Source: Thermomicrobium sp. 4228-Ro
GTDB taxonomy: Bacteria; Chloroflexota; Chloroflexia; Thermomicrobiales; Thermomicrobiaceae
Assembly (NCBI RefSeq): GCF_026241205.1
Contig: NZ_JAPFQM010000001.1
Span: forward strand, 558,001-622,000
Length of the DNA: 64,000 nucleotides
Reading direction: 5' to 3'
Shown here: positions 42,840 to 51,273 of the stretch, one piece after another
Numbering within the stretch: position 1 is the first letter of the stretch
Layout: each line of letters begins with the position of its first letter
Program-made: the position numbers and the translations under genes
Notes under the pieces: generated by a model
Told to the model about the DNA's origin: nothing
The model's database searches: none
The model's input: the letters and a program-made list of their open reading frames with translations, nothing else

Positions 42840-44576
42840 CTACTTCTGAATATCGAGCGTCATGAGCGAGGCGAATTCGCCGGGGAAGGCATCATCGCTC
42901 GGCGTCGGGTTGTAACCGGTGACGTACGGTTTCACCAGCCAGATATTGAGCGGGTTATAGAGGAACGGTCCCGGTGCATCGTCGATCAGGATCTGGTGTG
43001 CCTGCTTGTAGAGTTCGATGCGCTTCTGTTGGTCCAGCTCCTGATCCGCCTGCGTCACGATCCGGTCGAACTCTTTATTGCAATAGCCGAAGCGCTGCGC
43101 GAAGGTCGCGTCGCACTTCCAGTACACGCTCAACCAGTTCTGGGGATCAGGATAGTCCTGGATCCAGCCAGCGAGCGTCATCTGCGGGTAGGTGCTCGGA
43201 TCCTTGCGCATGGCGACGAGGGTCTTCCCGTCGACCGGCTCGAGCGTGATGTTCACGCCGAGGATGTCGCGGTACTGTCCGGCGATCCACTCCACGCGCG
43301 GGCGCGCTGCCGGATCGTCGCTGTTGTAGGTCAACTTGATCTCGGGGAGCTTGTCCGGGCCACCATAGCTCGACTCGGCCAATGCTTGCTTGGCCTTGGC
43401 TGGGTCGAACGCATACTTGTTCGTGCCGATGTGCCCCGGAATTCCCGGTGGAATCCATTCGAGCGTCGGAGTGCAGTCGCCGTTACGGATCTGTTCGCAG
43501 TACGTCTTCCGATCGAAGGCGTAGGCGAACGCCTCGCGCACCTTCTTATCGGTGAACGGTTCCTTGGTCAGGTTGAACGAGAGCTGGATCGTCGTCGCGG
43601 CCGGATAGGTGACGAGCTGCTTGGAGAGCTCAGGATCGCTCTTGATCGCCGGGAGCTGCGAGGGATCAGGCGAGAACATGTCGATCTGGCCAGCTTTGTA
43701 GGCTTCGAGCGCGACCGAACTCTCCTTCTGATAAATGATCTCGACACCGTCCAGCTTCGGCTTACCTTCCCAGTAGTTCGGGTTCGCGACGAAGCGGATA
43801 CGCTGGTCCTCGACCACCTCCACCATCTGGAACGGCCCGTTGCCGATCTGGAGCTTCGGGTCCTTCCACCAGTTCTCCCCGCCCTGCTCGATCAGCTCCT
43901 TGCGAGCCGGGTAGAAGACCCAGAGCGAGGCGATCGTCGGGAAATACGGGGCAGGATGCGTCAAGCGGACGACCAGCGTGCGATCGTCCGGTGCCTCCAC
44001 ACCGAGCTTCTGCCGTGCGGCTTCATACGCAGCTTGGTCGTTCGGGTCCGTCTCGGCGAACTCCTGACAACCGACGATATCGAACAGGATCGACTGGTAT
44101 TCCCCAGCTGTCTTGGGGTCACACGTCCGCTCCACGGCATACCGGAACCGCTCAGCGGTCAGCGGTGTTCCGTCGCTGTACTTCAGCCCAGCGCGCAGGT
44201 GGAAGGTCACCACCGTCCCGTCCTGGTTGAATTCCCAGGACTCAGCAGCAGCCGGGACAGTATTCAGATTCTGGTCGAGTCGCGTGAGGCCCTCGTAATT
44301 CATGTGCAAGACGGCGATTTCGTTCGAGAAGGAACTCTTCTGCGGATCGAACACGTCGGGATAGGTGTACTCGTGAATCCGCAGAATCTTCTCACCACCG
44401 GTCGTCGTCACCGCTGCAACTGGCGTTTGCCCCGCTTGTGGCGATTCAGCAGCTTGCGGCGTTCGGCCGCTCGGGACAGGTGTCGGAGTCGCCTGCGAGC
44501 GCGCGCAAGCAGCCAGAACGGGGAGCGCGAGCACGAGCAACGAAAGCATGTGCCAAACTTTTCGAGATTTCCGCAT
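42840..44576 (-). CDS. Peptide-binding lipoprotein of ABC transporter (SBP family 5)
   Basis: 578 aa from ATG 44576, chosen for the GAGGTG upstream. The lipobox ALPVLAACARS predicts lipid anchoring, followed by a Pro/Ala/Gln linker. The family 5 domain is present: VTFHLRAGLKYSDGTPLTAERF, then FQMVEVVEDQRIRFVANPNYWEGKPKLDG. The C-terminal DFLS-like region is replaced by YNPTPSDDAFPGEFA. It captures oligopeptides or similar ligands outside the membrane for the two permeases downstream. Regulated from a promoter at 44693-44721 with a direct-repeat operator. Confidence 0.92.
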   Translation of the reverse strand: MRKSRKVWHMLSLLVLALPVLAACARSQATPTPVPSGRTPQAAESPQAGQTPVAAVTTTGGEKILRIHEYTYPDVFDPQKSSFSNEIAVLHMNYEGLTRLDQNLNTVPAAAESWEFNQDGTVVTFHLRAGLKYSDGTPLTAERFRYAVERTCDPKTAGEYQSILFDIVGCQEFAETDPNDQAAYEAARQKLGVEAPDDRTLVVRLTHPAPYFPTIASLWVFYPARKELIEQGGENWWKDPKLQIGNGPFQMVEVVEDQRIRFVANPNYWEGKPKLDGVEIIYQKESSVALEAYKAGQIDMFSPDPSQLPAIKSDPELSKQLVTYPAATTIQLSFNLTKEPFTDKKVREAFAYAFDRKTYCEQIRNGDCTPTLEWIPPGIPGHIGTNKYAFDPAKAKQALAESSYGGPDKLPEIKLTYNSDDPAARPRVEWIAGQYRDILGVNITLEPVDGKTLVAMRKDPSTYPQMTLAGWIQDYPDPQNWLSVYWKCDATFAQRFGYCNKEFDRIVTQADQELDQQKRIELYKQAHQILIDDAPGPFLYNPLNIWLVKPYVTGYNPTPSDDAFPGEFASLMTLDIQK

Positions 44577-44692
44577 CTCACACCTCACGGACTAGCACCT
44601 TCACCACCGACTCTTTCTCGCAGGCGCGACCACTTTCCGGGGGACTGCGTGATCGCTGAGGCACCATGCTCCACCCCGACCTGCCCGGCCGT

Positions 44693-44721
44693 ACTCTACT
44701 CCTCAATGCCGATTAAGTCAA
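44693..44721 (-). promoter_or_regulatory. Promoter of the peptide transporter operon
   Basis: Minus strand TTGACT (44716-44721), exactly 17 bases, then TAGAGT (44693-44698). Predicted start near 44686, leaving a ~110-base leader. The -35 overlaps one copy of the CCGATTAAG repeat. Confidence 0.7.
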
Positions 44722-44740
44722 TAGAAAGTTACCGATTAAG
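44709..44740. repeat. Direct repeat CCGATTAAG (operator candidate)
   Basis: Two perfect 9-base copies at 44709-44717 and 44732-44740, 23 bases apart (about two helix turns). One abuts the -35 of the transporter promoter. The spacing on one face of the helix and the AT-rich content in a GC-rich genome suggest a regulator site. Confidence 0.5.
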
Positions 44741-44811
44741 CACGAAACAATACCTGCTGTCGACCGGGCTCGCTGGTGACCCGATTTCGGCGTCCTTTCT
44801 GCGCGTCGGCC

Positions 44812-44817
44812 TATACT
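44812..44817 (+). promoter_or_regulatory. Candidate -10 (TATACT) for the cystathionine gamma-synthase-like gene
   Basis: TATACT about 54 bases before the ATG at 44871. The 17-base-distant position (GGCGTC) is not -35-like, so this may need an activator. Confidence 0.35.
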
Positions 44818-44870
44818 TGCCCTCACGACCAGCCGATGGTCGGTCGATGCAGGGAAGGAGAACAGGCCGC

Positions 44871-46079
44871 ATGCGCGATCTCCGTCGGCTCCATTTGCGG
44901 TTCGCCAGCCGCGCTGTCCATGCCGGTGAACGCCCGGCACCGCGCGACGTCGTCCCGACGGTCACTCCGATCTATCCAGCGTCGACGTTCCTCTACGAGG
45001 ATCTCGACCGGATGGATGCGGCGCTCGGAGGAGCTGAGGGGCTCTTCGTCTACGGTCGCTACGGGAATCCGACCACGGAGGCTCTGGAGTCCGCGGTCGC
45101 CGCACTGGAAGAGCAGGAAGCGGCCCTGGCGTTCGGTTCCGGCATGGCTGCCCTCCACGTGGCACTGCTCTCCTGCGTCGAAGCGGGCGATCGCATCGTC
45201 GCGTCGCGCGATCTCTACGGACAGACGATCACCTTGCTCCGGCTCGTGTTCGGTGCGCTCGGCGTCGAGACCGAGTTCGTCGACATCCTCGACCTCGACC
45301 AGGTGGAAGCTGCTCTCGCCAAGGGTCGCGTGCGCGCGGTGCTCTGCGAGACGATTTCGAACCCACTGCTCCGGGTCACCGACCTCCCAGCGTTGGCCGA
45401 GTTGACGCACCGTTACGGAGCACGGTTGATCGTCGATAACACCTTCGCGACTCCGTATCTGGTTCGACCGGGCACATACGGCGCCGACCATGTGGTGCAC
45501 AGTGCGACGAAGTACCTCGCCGGCCACGGCGACGTCACTGCTGGTGTCGTCGCGACTTCGGCCGAGCGTCGCTGGGAGTTGAACGAACTCAACAAGACCG
45601 TGGGCAGTATCCTCGGACCGTTTGAAGCCTATCTGGTCCTACGCGGGATCAAGACGCTCCCCTTGCGGATGCAGCGCCAGTGTGCGAATGCCGTCCGCAT
45701 CGCCAACTGGCTGGCCGAGCACCCACTGGTCGAGCGTGTCTACTATCCTGGTCTTCCCACGCATCCTAGTCACGAGACGGCCGTCCGGCTCTTACCCCCC
45801 GGCGAGTACGGAGCCATCGTCTCTTTCGACATCCGCGAGGGAACACGCGAGCGGGTCTTGAGCTTCCTGCGTAGCCTCCAGCTCATCATCCCGGCCACGA
45901 CACTCGGCGACGTGTACTCCGAGATTCTCTATCCCGTCATGGCATCCCATCGCGGTCTCTCGCCCGAGGAGCGTCAGGCGATCGGCATCGGCGAGGGGCT
46001 CGTGCGGCTTTCGGTCGGGATCGAGGATCCGGAAGACATCATCGCCGATCTCGAACAGGCACTCGCCCGCCTGGCCTGA
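44871..46079 (+). CDS. Cystathionine gamma-synthase/lyase-family PLP enzyme
   Basis: 402 aa. Cys/Met metabolism PLP family: RAVHAGERP, TVTPIYPASTFLYEDLDRM, YGRYGNPTTEALESAVAALE, FGSGMAALHVALL and the PLP lysine in VHSATKYLAGHGDVTAGVV. The C-terminus closes with VRLSVGIEDPEDIIADLEQAL. It could be a cystathionine gamma-synthase, gamma-lyase, methionine gamma-lyase or O-acetylhomoserine sulfhydrylase; sequence inspection does not settle which. ATG 44871 with GGGAAGGAG upstream. Divergent from the peptide transporter. Confidence 0.88.
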   Translation: MRDLRRLHLRFASRAVHAGERPAPRDVVPTVTPIYPASTFLYEDLDRMDAALGGAEGLFVYGRYGNPTTEALESAVAALEEQEAALAFGSGMAALHVALLSCVEAGDRIVASRDLYGQTITLLRLVFGALGVETEFVDILDLDQVEAALAKGRVRAVLCETISNPLLRVTDLPALAELTHRYGARLIVDNTFATPYLVRPGTYGADHVVHSATKYLAGHGDVTAGVVATSAERRWELNELNKTVGSILGPFEAYLVLRGIKTLPLRMQRQCANAVRIANWLAEHPLVERVYYPGLPTHPSHETAVRLLPPGEYGAIVSFDIREGTRERVLSFLRSLQLIIPATTLGDVYSEILYPVMASHRGLSPEERQAIGIGEGLVRLSVGIEDPEDIIADLEQALARLA

Positions 46080-46210
46080 ACGAAGAGCACATCGTCCCGT
46101 GCCTCCCACCGCGCGACCAAAGTCCACACGGGCTGCTGCTTCTCGCGATCTCACCGAGGCTGGTACGCTCGTCTGCGCTCCGAACCGGATCGACTCCGTG
46201 TAGGACCCGG

Positions 46211-46239
46211 TTGACGTACCGGGGCACCTGCGGTACACA
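46211..46239 (+). promoter_or_regulatory. Promoter of the aminotransferase-deacetylase unit
   Basis: TTGACG (46211-46216), exactly 17 bases, then TACACA (46234-46239). Predicted start near 46246, about 40 bases before the ATG. Confidence 0.55.
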
Positions 46240-46284
46240 GCCGACATCGGCATGGGACGTACGCCACGGACAGGAGCGTCGAGT

Positions 46285-47481
46285 ATGTCAGAGCAGGACA
46301 AGGTACGAGCGATCCGCGCCGCGATGCCAGCCGTTCTGGAGCATGTCTACCTCAATACCGGCACTTTCGGCCCGCTCCCACGAGTCGTCATCGACGCGAT
46401 GCGCACCGAGAGCGAACGGGAACTCATCGACGGGCGCATCACGATGACGAGCTACGAGCGCGCGACCCAGCTCAAGCAGCTCGCCCGCGAGGAAGTCGCT
46501 CGTCTCCTGCGCTGCCGAGCTGACCAGGTTGCCTTGACACGCCACACGACCGACGGAATCAACCTCGCCGTCATGGGGCGGAACTGGCAGCCCGGCGACG
46601 AGATCGTCACCACCGACATGGAACATCCCGGTGCGCAGGGACCGATCTTCAATGTGGCGCGTCGCTTCGGCGTCGTGGTTCGGACGGCACGGCTCGGTAC
46701 CGGTGCTGGCGACGTCGCGAGTGTGATCGCTCGACTCATCGGCCCGCGAACCCGGATGGTCGTGCTCTCGCACCTGACCTGGAACACCGGTGCGATCCTT
46801 CCCGTGGCCGAGATCGCAGAACTGGCGCACCGCGTCGGCGCCTTGGTCGTGGTCGACGGTGCACAGTCGGCCGGTTCCATCCCCGTCGATGTCCGAGCAC
46901 TCGGGGTCGATGTCTACGCTATTCCCGGTCAGAAGTGGCTGTGCGGGCCGGAAGGGACCGGCGCGGTCTATTTCTCGGACGATGCGCTCGACCAGCTGCA
47001 GCTCACGATCGTCGGGTACGCCTCGCTCGCTCCGAACGGCCTGGAGCCGATCGGGGGCTACTTCGTCCCCAAGGCGACGGCCGAACGGTTCGAAGTCGGC
47101 GGTGCCCACCTGCCAGCGATCGCTGGGCAAGTCGCCGCACTCCGCTGGTTGCGCGAAGAGGTGGGCTACGACTGGATCTTCCAGCGGATCAGCGAACTCG
47201 GGCGCTACGCCGCCCAACGTTTGGCCACCCTCGACGGTGTCGAGGTGCTGACACCACCGGGTCGGATGGCTGGTCTCGTCAGCTTCACGGTGCGCGACGC
47301 CGATCCGCAGAAGCTCGTCGAGGCACTCGCCCAGCGCAACGTGATCGTCCGCTGGATCACCCACCCCTATAGCGTCCGCCTTTCGGCGGGTTTCTACAAT
47401 ACGGAAGAGGACATCGAGCGACTCATCGAGGCGCTCACCGAGGTTCGCGCCGAGCGAGCGAGCACGCGGAGTGCGGTATGA
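46285..47481 (+). CDS. Class V aminotransferase (PLP-dependent)
   Basis: 398 aa. YLNTGTFGPLPRVVIDAM, CRADQVALTRHTTDGINLAV, VLSHLTWNTGAILPV and VVDGAQSAGSIPVDVRALGVD lead to the PLP lysine in YAIPGQKWLCGPEGTGAVYF. The pattern fits the isopenicillin N epimerase-like/selenocysteine lyase-like branch. ATG 46285 follows CAGGAGCG. Its stop overlaps the deacetylase start by 4 bp. Substrate unknown; it may act on an amino acid or a nitrogen-rich breakdown product in the same locus. Confidence 0.82.
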   Translation: MSEQDKVRAIRAAMPAVLEHVYLNTGTFGPLPRVVIDAMRTESERELIDGRITMTSYERATQLKQLAREEVARLLRCRADQVALTRHTTDGINLAVMGRNWQPGDEIVTTDMEHPGAQGPIFNVARRFGVVVRTARLGTGAGDVASVIARLIGPRTRMVVLSHLTWNTGAILPVAEIAELAHRVGALVVVDGAQSAGSIPVDVRALGVDVYAIPGQKWLCGPEGTGAVYFSDDALDQLQLTIVGYASLAPNGLEPIGGYFVPKATAERFEVGGAHLPAIAGQVAALRWLREEVGYDWIFQRISELGRYAAQRLATLDGVEVLTPPGRMAGLVSFTVRDADPQKLVEALAQRNVIVRWITHPYSVRLSAGFYNTEEDIERLIEALTEVRAERASTRSAV

Positions 47482-48314
47482 CGAAGCACGTCACCGTCTG
47501 GCCAGCCGGTCACCGGGCCGCGCTGGTCATTTCGATCGATGTCGACGGCGAGTACGGCGTCATCGCTGAACACGGTGAGGACGACTGGTACTGGCGCGGC
47601 CAGGCGAAGTACGACCTCGAGGCTGGCCTTTGGCGCCTGCTCGAGCTGCTCGACGACTACGCCATCAAGGCGACCTTCTGCTGGGTCGGTCTGGCCGCCC
47701 AAGAACGCCCGGATGCCCTGCGCGCCGTCGTCGAGCGCGGGCACGAGATCGCGACCCATGGTTGGGATCACCGTGTCTACCAGCGGATGTCGCGGACCGA
47801 GCAGCGGGAGGACCTCATTCGAACACGAGAGATACTCGCCGAACTCACCGGCGTGACACCGGTCGGGCACAAGTCACCCTTCTGGCGCCCCACAGCTGAA
47901 ACCGTGGCACTGCTCCAGGAACTCGGCTTCCACTGGAATATGGATCTGGCTCTCGGCGATCTTCCGGTCGCGATGCGCCCCGATCCGGCGCGTCATCCGG
48001 TGATCCAGCTCCCGCCGTCACGTTGGTGGGACGACTATCCGTTCTTCATCGAGCAGTCGCTGCCACCGCGACTGGTCGCCGAATTTTGGCGCGAGGACTT
48101 CGAGGTCGTTCGTGCCGAAGGCAAGCTGATGTGCCTCACTCTGCATCCATGGATTTCCGGGCGGCCAGGTCCGTCCCGAGCACTGGCGCAGTTCCTCGAC
48201 AGCGTGATCGCTCTCGGCGACGTCTGGATCGCCCGAGCCGATCACGTCGCGCTCTGGTGGCGCGAGCGGGAGCGCGACCTCGAGGAGGCAAGCCGCACCG
48301 CATCCGAGTCGTGA
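47478..48314 (+). CDS. NodB-family polysaccharide deacetylase-like protein (PuuE-like)
   Basis: 278 aa, no signal peptide, so cytoplasmic. Metal ligands VISIDVDGEYG (Asp) and HEIATHGWDHRVY (HxxxH) plus GHKSPFWRPTAE and LTLHPWISGRPGPSRAL match the NodB homology domain. Cytoplasmic members include amidase-type enzymes such as PuuE allantoinases rather than cell-wall enzymes. Tight coupling with a class V aminotransferase, and amidohydrolases downstream, suggest a catabolic role for a nitrogen compound (inference). Confidence 0.85.
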   Translation: MTKHVTVWPAGHRAALVISIDVDGEYGVIAEHGEDDWYWRGQAKYDLEAGLWRLLELLDDYAIKATFCWVGLAAQERPDALRAVVERGHEIATHGWDHRVYQRMSRTEQREDLIRTREILAELTGVTPVGHKSPFWRPTAETVALLQELGFHWNMDLALGDLPVAMRPDPARHPVIQLPPSRWWDDYPFFIEQSLPPRLVAEFWREDFEVVRAEGKLMCLTLHPWISGRPGPSRALAQFLDSVIALGDVWIARADHVALWWRERERDLEEASRTASES

Positions 48315-48401
48315 GGACACGACCAGGACCTGCGCGGTCCGCTGGACAGGCACCCTCGACAGAACGGATGAGAATTTTCGCTGCTGCGCTGGTCACCTAC
48401 C

Positions 48402-49596
48402 GTGCGAGCATCCCGCGCGCTGGTCACCGGGTCGATCGTCGCAGCCGTGCTCGTCGTCTCGGCATGCCGCATCGCCGCCAGCCCCACGACGCCAGCTGCT
48501 CCGACCACGACACCCACGAACGGTCCGTCGACAGCGATCGCGTCGCCTGCTCCGATCAGGCCGACAGCGACCGCCACCGCGCGCCGGCAGCCGGCTCCGA
48601 AGCCGGTACCGAGCCCCAAACCGAAGACGGCGCCCACACCGACGCCGACTCCCGGGCCGACACCGGTTCCCGACCGCGTCTTCCTCGAGCCGATGTCGCA
48701 CGAATACCAGACCTGGAACAATTGCGCTGCCGTTTCCACCGCGATGGTGCTGTCCTCTTTCGGCATCCAGCGGACGCAGGCTCAGCTCGGGCCGCTGCTT
48801 CGACCGAATCCAGGGGACAAGCACGTCGAGCCACACCAGATCGTGGCGCTTCTCGAACAGTTCGGTCTGCGGGCACGTGTCCTGGAGGGCGGAACGGTCG
48901 AGCGGGTCAAGCAGTTCGTCGCTGCCGGGTTCCCTGTCATCACACCACAGTGGCTCGACCACAAGCCCGACGCGATCGGGCACTACCGCGTCGTACGCGG
49001 GTACGACGACAGTCAGGACGTCTTCTTCGTCAACGATGCGACGATCGGCGCCGGCATCGCGATGCCCTCCAGCGAATTCGAGGAGCTGTGGCGCGCGTTC
49101 GCTTTCCGCTCCATCCCCGTGTACCGTCCGGAGGACGAGCCACGCGTTCGCGCGATTCTCGGCGAGGATGCCGATCCGCAGCGCAATCTCGAGCACGCAC
49201 ACGCACATGCAACAGCTCGTCGAGGAACATCCGAACGATGCCTATCTTCGGTTCTCTCTCGGTACCACCGAGTACCTCCTCGGGAACGTCGACGCTGCGC
49301 TCGCTGCCTACGAGCGTGCCGCAGCCATCGGCCTCCCACCCGAGATGCTGTGGTACCAGTTCTGGCCGGTCTCAGCCTACGTCGATGCTGGTCGGTACGA
49401 GGAAGCACTCACGCTGGCAGCAGCCCAGATCGCGAGCGCCGGTGTGTTCGGCGAGATGCACTACGAGCGAGGACGGGCGTTCGAGGCACTCGAGCAGGTC
49501 GGTGCCGCGATCGCCGAATACCGGCGGGCACTCGAGGACGACGCCAATCTCGAAGCGGCCCGCCAGGCCCTGCGTCGGCTCGGCGCGGAGCCGTAG
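48402..49596 (+). CDS. C39-like peptidase/TPR lipoprotein, frameshifted
   Basis: The N-terminal part (from GTG 48402) has a lipobox VAAVLVVSAC, a ~70-residue Pro/Thr/Lys linker and a peptidase C39-like domain: YQTWNNCAAVSTAMVLSSFG (catalytic Cys) and HYRVVRGYDDSQDVFFVND (His). This frame stays open to RNLEHAHAHA and then turns to nonsense. The +1 frame continues from about 49192-49207 as QQLVEEHPNDAYLRFSLGTT, then two or three TPR-like units ending in RRALEDDANLEAARQALRRL at 49596. The switch lies in the CA-repeat CGCACACGCACATGCA, so a one-base slip (sequencing or mutation) is likely. A separate start at ATG 49207 lacks a good ribosome site. Function unknown. Confidence 0.7.
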
Positions 49597-49652
49597 CGCA
49601 ACCGTTCTTCTCGTGCTAGGCTGCGAGCGAAAGCGGAACGGAGTAGAGCCGG

Positions 49653-51257
49653 ATGGAAGCGACGCTCGCCTTATTCGGTGGTCATGTCGTCACCGCAGGC
49701 GCCACCACACCGCCCGCGACCGCCATTGCGCTCGCTGGCGATCGCATTCTCGCTGTGGGCTCCGATGCCGACGTACGCCGGTTCGTCGGTCCACGCACCG
49801 AAACGATCGATCTCCGTGGGCGAACCGTCACACCCGGCTTCGATGATGCACATTGTCACCCGATCGCGCTCGGGCTGAGTCTGCGCGAGGTCGATGCCCG
49901 AACCCCGCCGAACCGGAGCGTCGCCGATATCATCGCCCGGATCGCCGAGCGTGCCGCCACGCAGCCACCCGGCACGTGGATCGTTGCTCGCGGGTACGAT
50001 CAGGCCCAGCTCGCTGAACGGCGGCACCCGACACGCGAGGATCTCGATCGGGCGACGAGCCAGCACCCCGTCTTGCTCATCCGGGCATGCGGCCACATCG
50101 GTGTCGCCAACAGTATGGCACTCGCCCGCGCTGGCATCGGCCCCGGTACGCCGGATCCACCAGGCGGGACGATCGACCGTGCCACCGACGGGACGCCGAC
50201 CGGTGTCCTGCGCGAAGCCGCACTGCAACGCGTCCGCGCGATACTTCCGGAACCGACGGTCGCGGACCTCGCTGCAGCGCTGGAGGAAGCTGGCTCGCTG
50301 TTCCTGCGTTACGGTGTCACGAGCGTGCAGGAGGCCGGAATCAGGCGCGCGGAGGAGTTCCAGGCCTACCAGATACTGACACGCGACCGGCGCTTACCGG
50401 TCCGCAGCACGCTCATGATCCTGATCGATCCTCTGCTCGAGACGGTGCGGGCGCTCGGTATCCGTACCGGTTTCGGAGACAGCTGGCTCCGGATCGGCCC
50501 CGCCAAACTCTTCTTGGACGGGAGTATCGGTGGCCGCACCGCACGCATGTCGCAACCGTACCTCGACCGGGACACGTTGGGCCTCTGGATGGACGATCCG
50601 GAGACCATGAAGAGAAAGATCGTCGCAGCGCACTGTGCTGGTTTCCAGTGCTGTGCGCACGCGATCGGTGACGCCGCGATCGAACTCCTGTTGGACTCCT
50701 TCGAGGAAGCGTTACGTCTCCAACCGCGGCACGATCACCGCCACCGGATCGAACATTGCAGCATTCTCCGGCCCGACCTGATCGACCGCATCGCGCGACT
50801 CGGCGCGGTTCCGATACCCGGTACGACGTTCCTCCACGATTTTCGTGAGGTCTACCTGAGCGGCCTCGGGAGCGAGCGGCTCCGCTATGCTTACGCCCTC
50901 CGGACGTTCCTGGACCGCGGTATCCTCGCGGCTGCCAGCAGCGATGCCCCGGTCTGCTCACCGAACCCGATGCTCGGGATCCAGACTATGATCACGCGCA
51001 AGGACGCGTCCGGCCAGGCCACCTGGCCGGAGGAATGCATCTCGCTCGAGGAGGCGATCCGGGTGTACACGTTGCACGGCGCCTACGCGAGCTTCAGCGA
51101 GCACGAGAAGGGGACGCTCGAGCCAGGGAAATTGGCCGACCTCGTCGTCCTGGAGACCGACCTGCGCACCGTTCCACCGGATGCGCTCGCTCAGGTACGC
51201 GTCGACTACACCATCGTCGATGGAAGGGTCGCCTACGCTCGGCCAGGCGCTCCATAG
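49653..51257 (+). CDS. YtcJ-like amidohydrolase (copy 1)
   Basis: 534 aa, amidohydrolase family 3: LFGGHVVTAGATTPPATAIA and GRTVTPGFDDAHCHPIALGLSL (HxH-type metal site). VARGYDQAQL, CGHIGVANSMALARAG, YGVTSVQEAGI, the mid barrel KLFLDGSIGGRTARM and CAHAIGDAAIELLLD follow. RIEHCSILRPDLIDRI and AASSDAPVCSPNPMLGIQTMI give the other His/Asp positions. The physiological substrate of YtcJ-type proteins is unclear; they hydrolyse cyclic amides/amine-containing compounds. Tandem with a second copy, 16 bp apart. Confidence 0.85.
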   Translation: MEATLALFGGHVVTAGATTPPATAIALAGDRILAVGSDADVRRFVGPRTETIDLRGRTVTPGFDDAHCHPIALGLSLREVDARTPPNRSVADIIARIAERAATQPPGTWIVARGYDQAQLAERRHPTREDLDRATSQHPVLLIRACGHIGVANSMALARAGIGPGTPDPPGGTIDRATDGTPTGVLREAALQRVRAILPEPTVADLAAALEEAGSLFLRYGVTSVQEAGIRRAEEFQAYQILTRDRRLPVRSTLMILIDPLLETVRALGIRTGFGDSWLRIGPAKLFLDGSIGGRTARMSQPYLDRDTLGLWMDDPETMKRKIVAAHCAGFQCCAHAIGDAAIELLLDSFEEALRLQPRHDHRHRIEHCSILRPDLIDRIARLGAVPIPGTTFLHDFREVYLSGLGSERLRYAYALRTFLDRGILAAASSDAPVCSPNPMLGIQTMITRKDASGQATWPEECISLEEAIRVYTLHGAYASFSEHEKGTLEPGKLADLVVLETDLRTVPPDALAQVRVDYTIVDGRVAYARPGAP

Positions 51258-51273
51258 GAACGGGAGGAGAGCG

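Noticed and set aside
42486-46079. Very long plus-strand open frame running antisense to the peptide-binding protein gene and into the PLP enzyme
   Set aside because: Only its last 402 codons are protein-like and have a ribosome site; the rest is antisense to a well-supported binding-protein gene, a known effect of high GC.
48402-49619. Full peptidase-frame reading to 49619 as one protein
   Set aside because: After about 49207 the frame gives Arg/Cys-rich nonsense, whereas the +1 frame gives clear TPR units.
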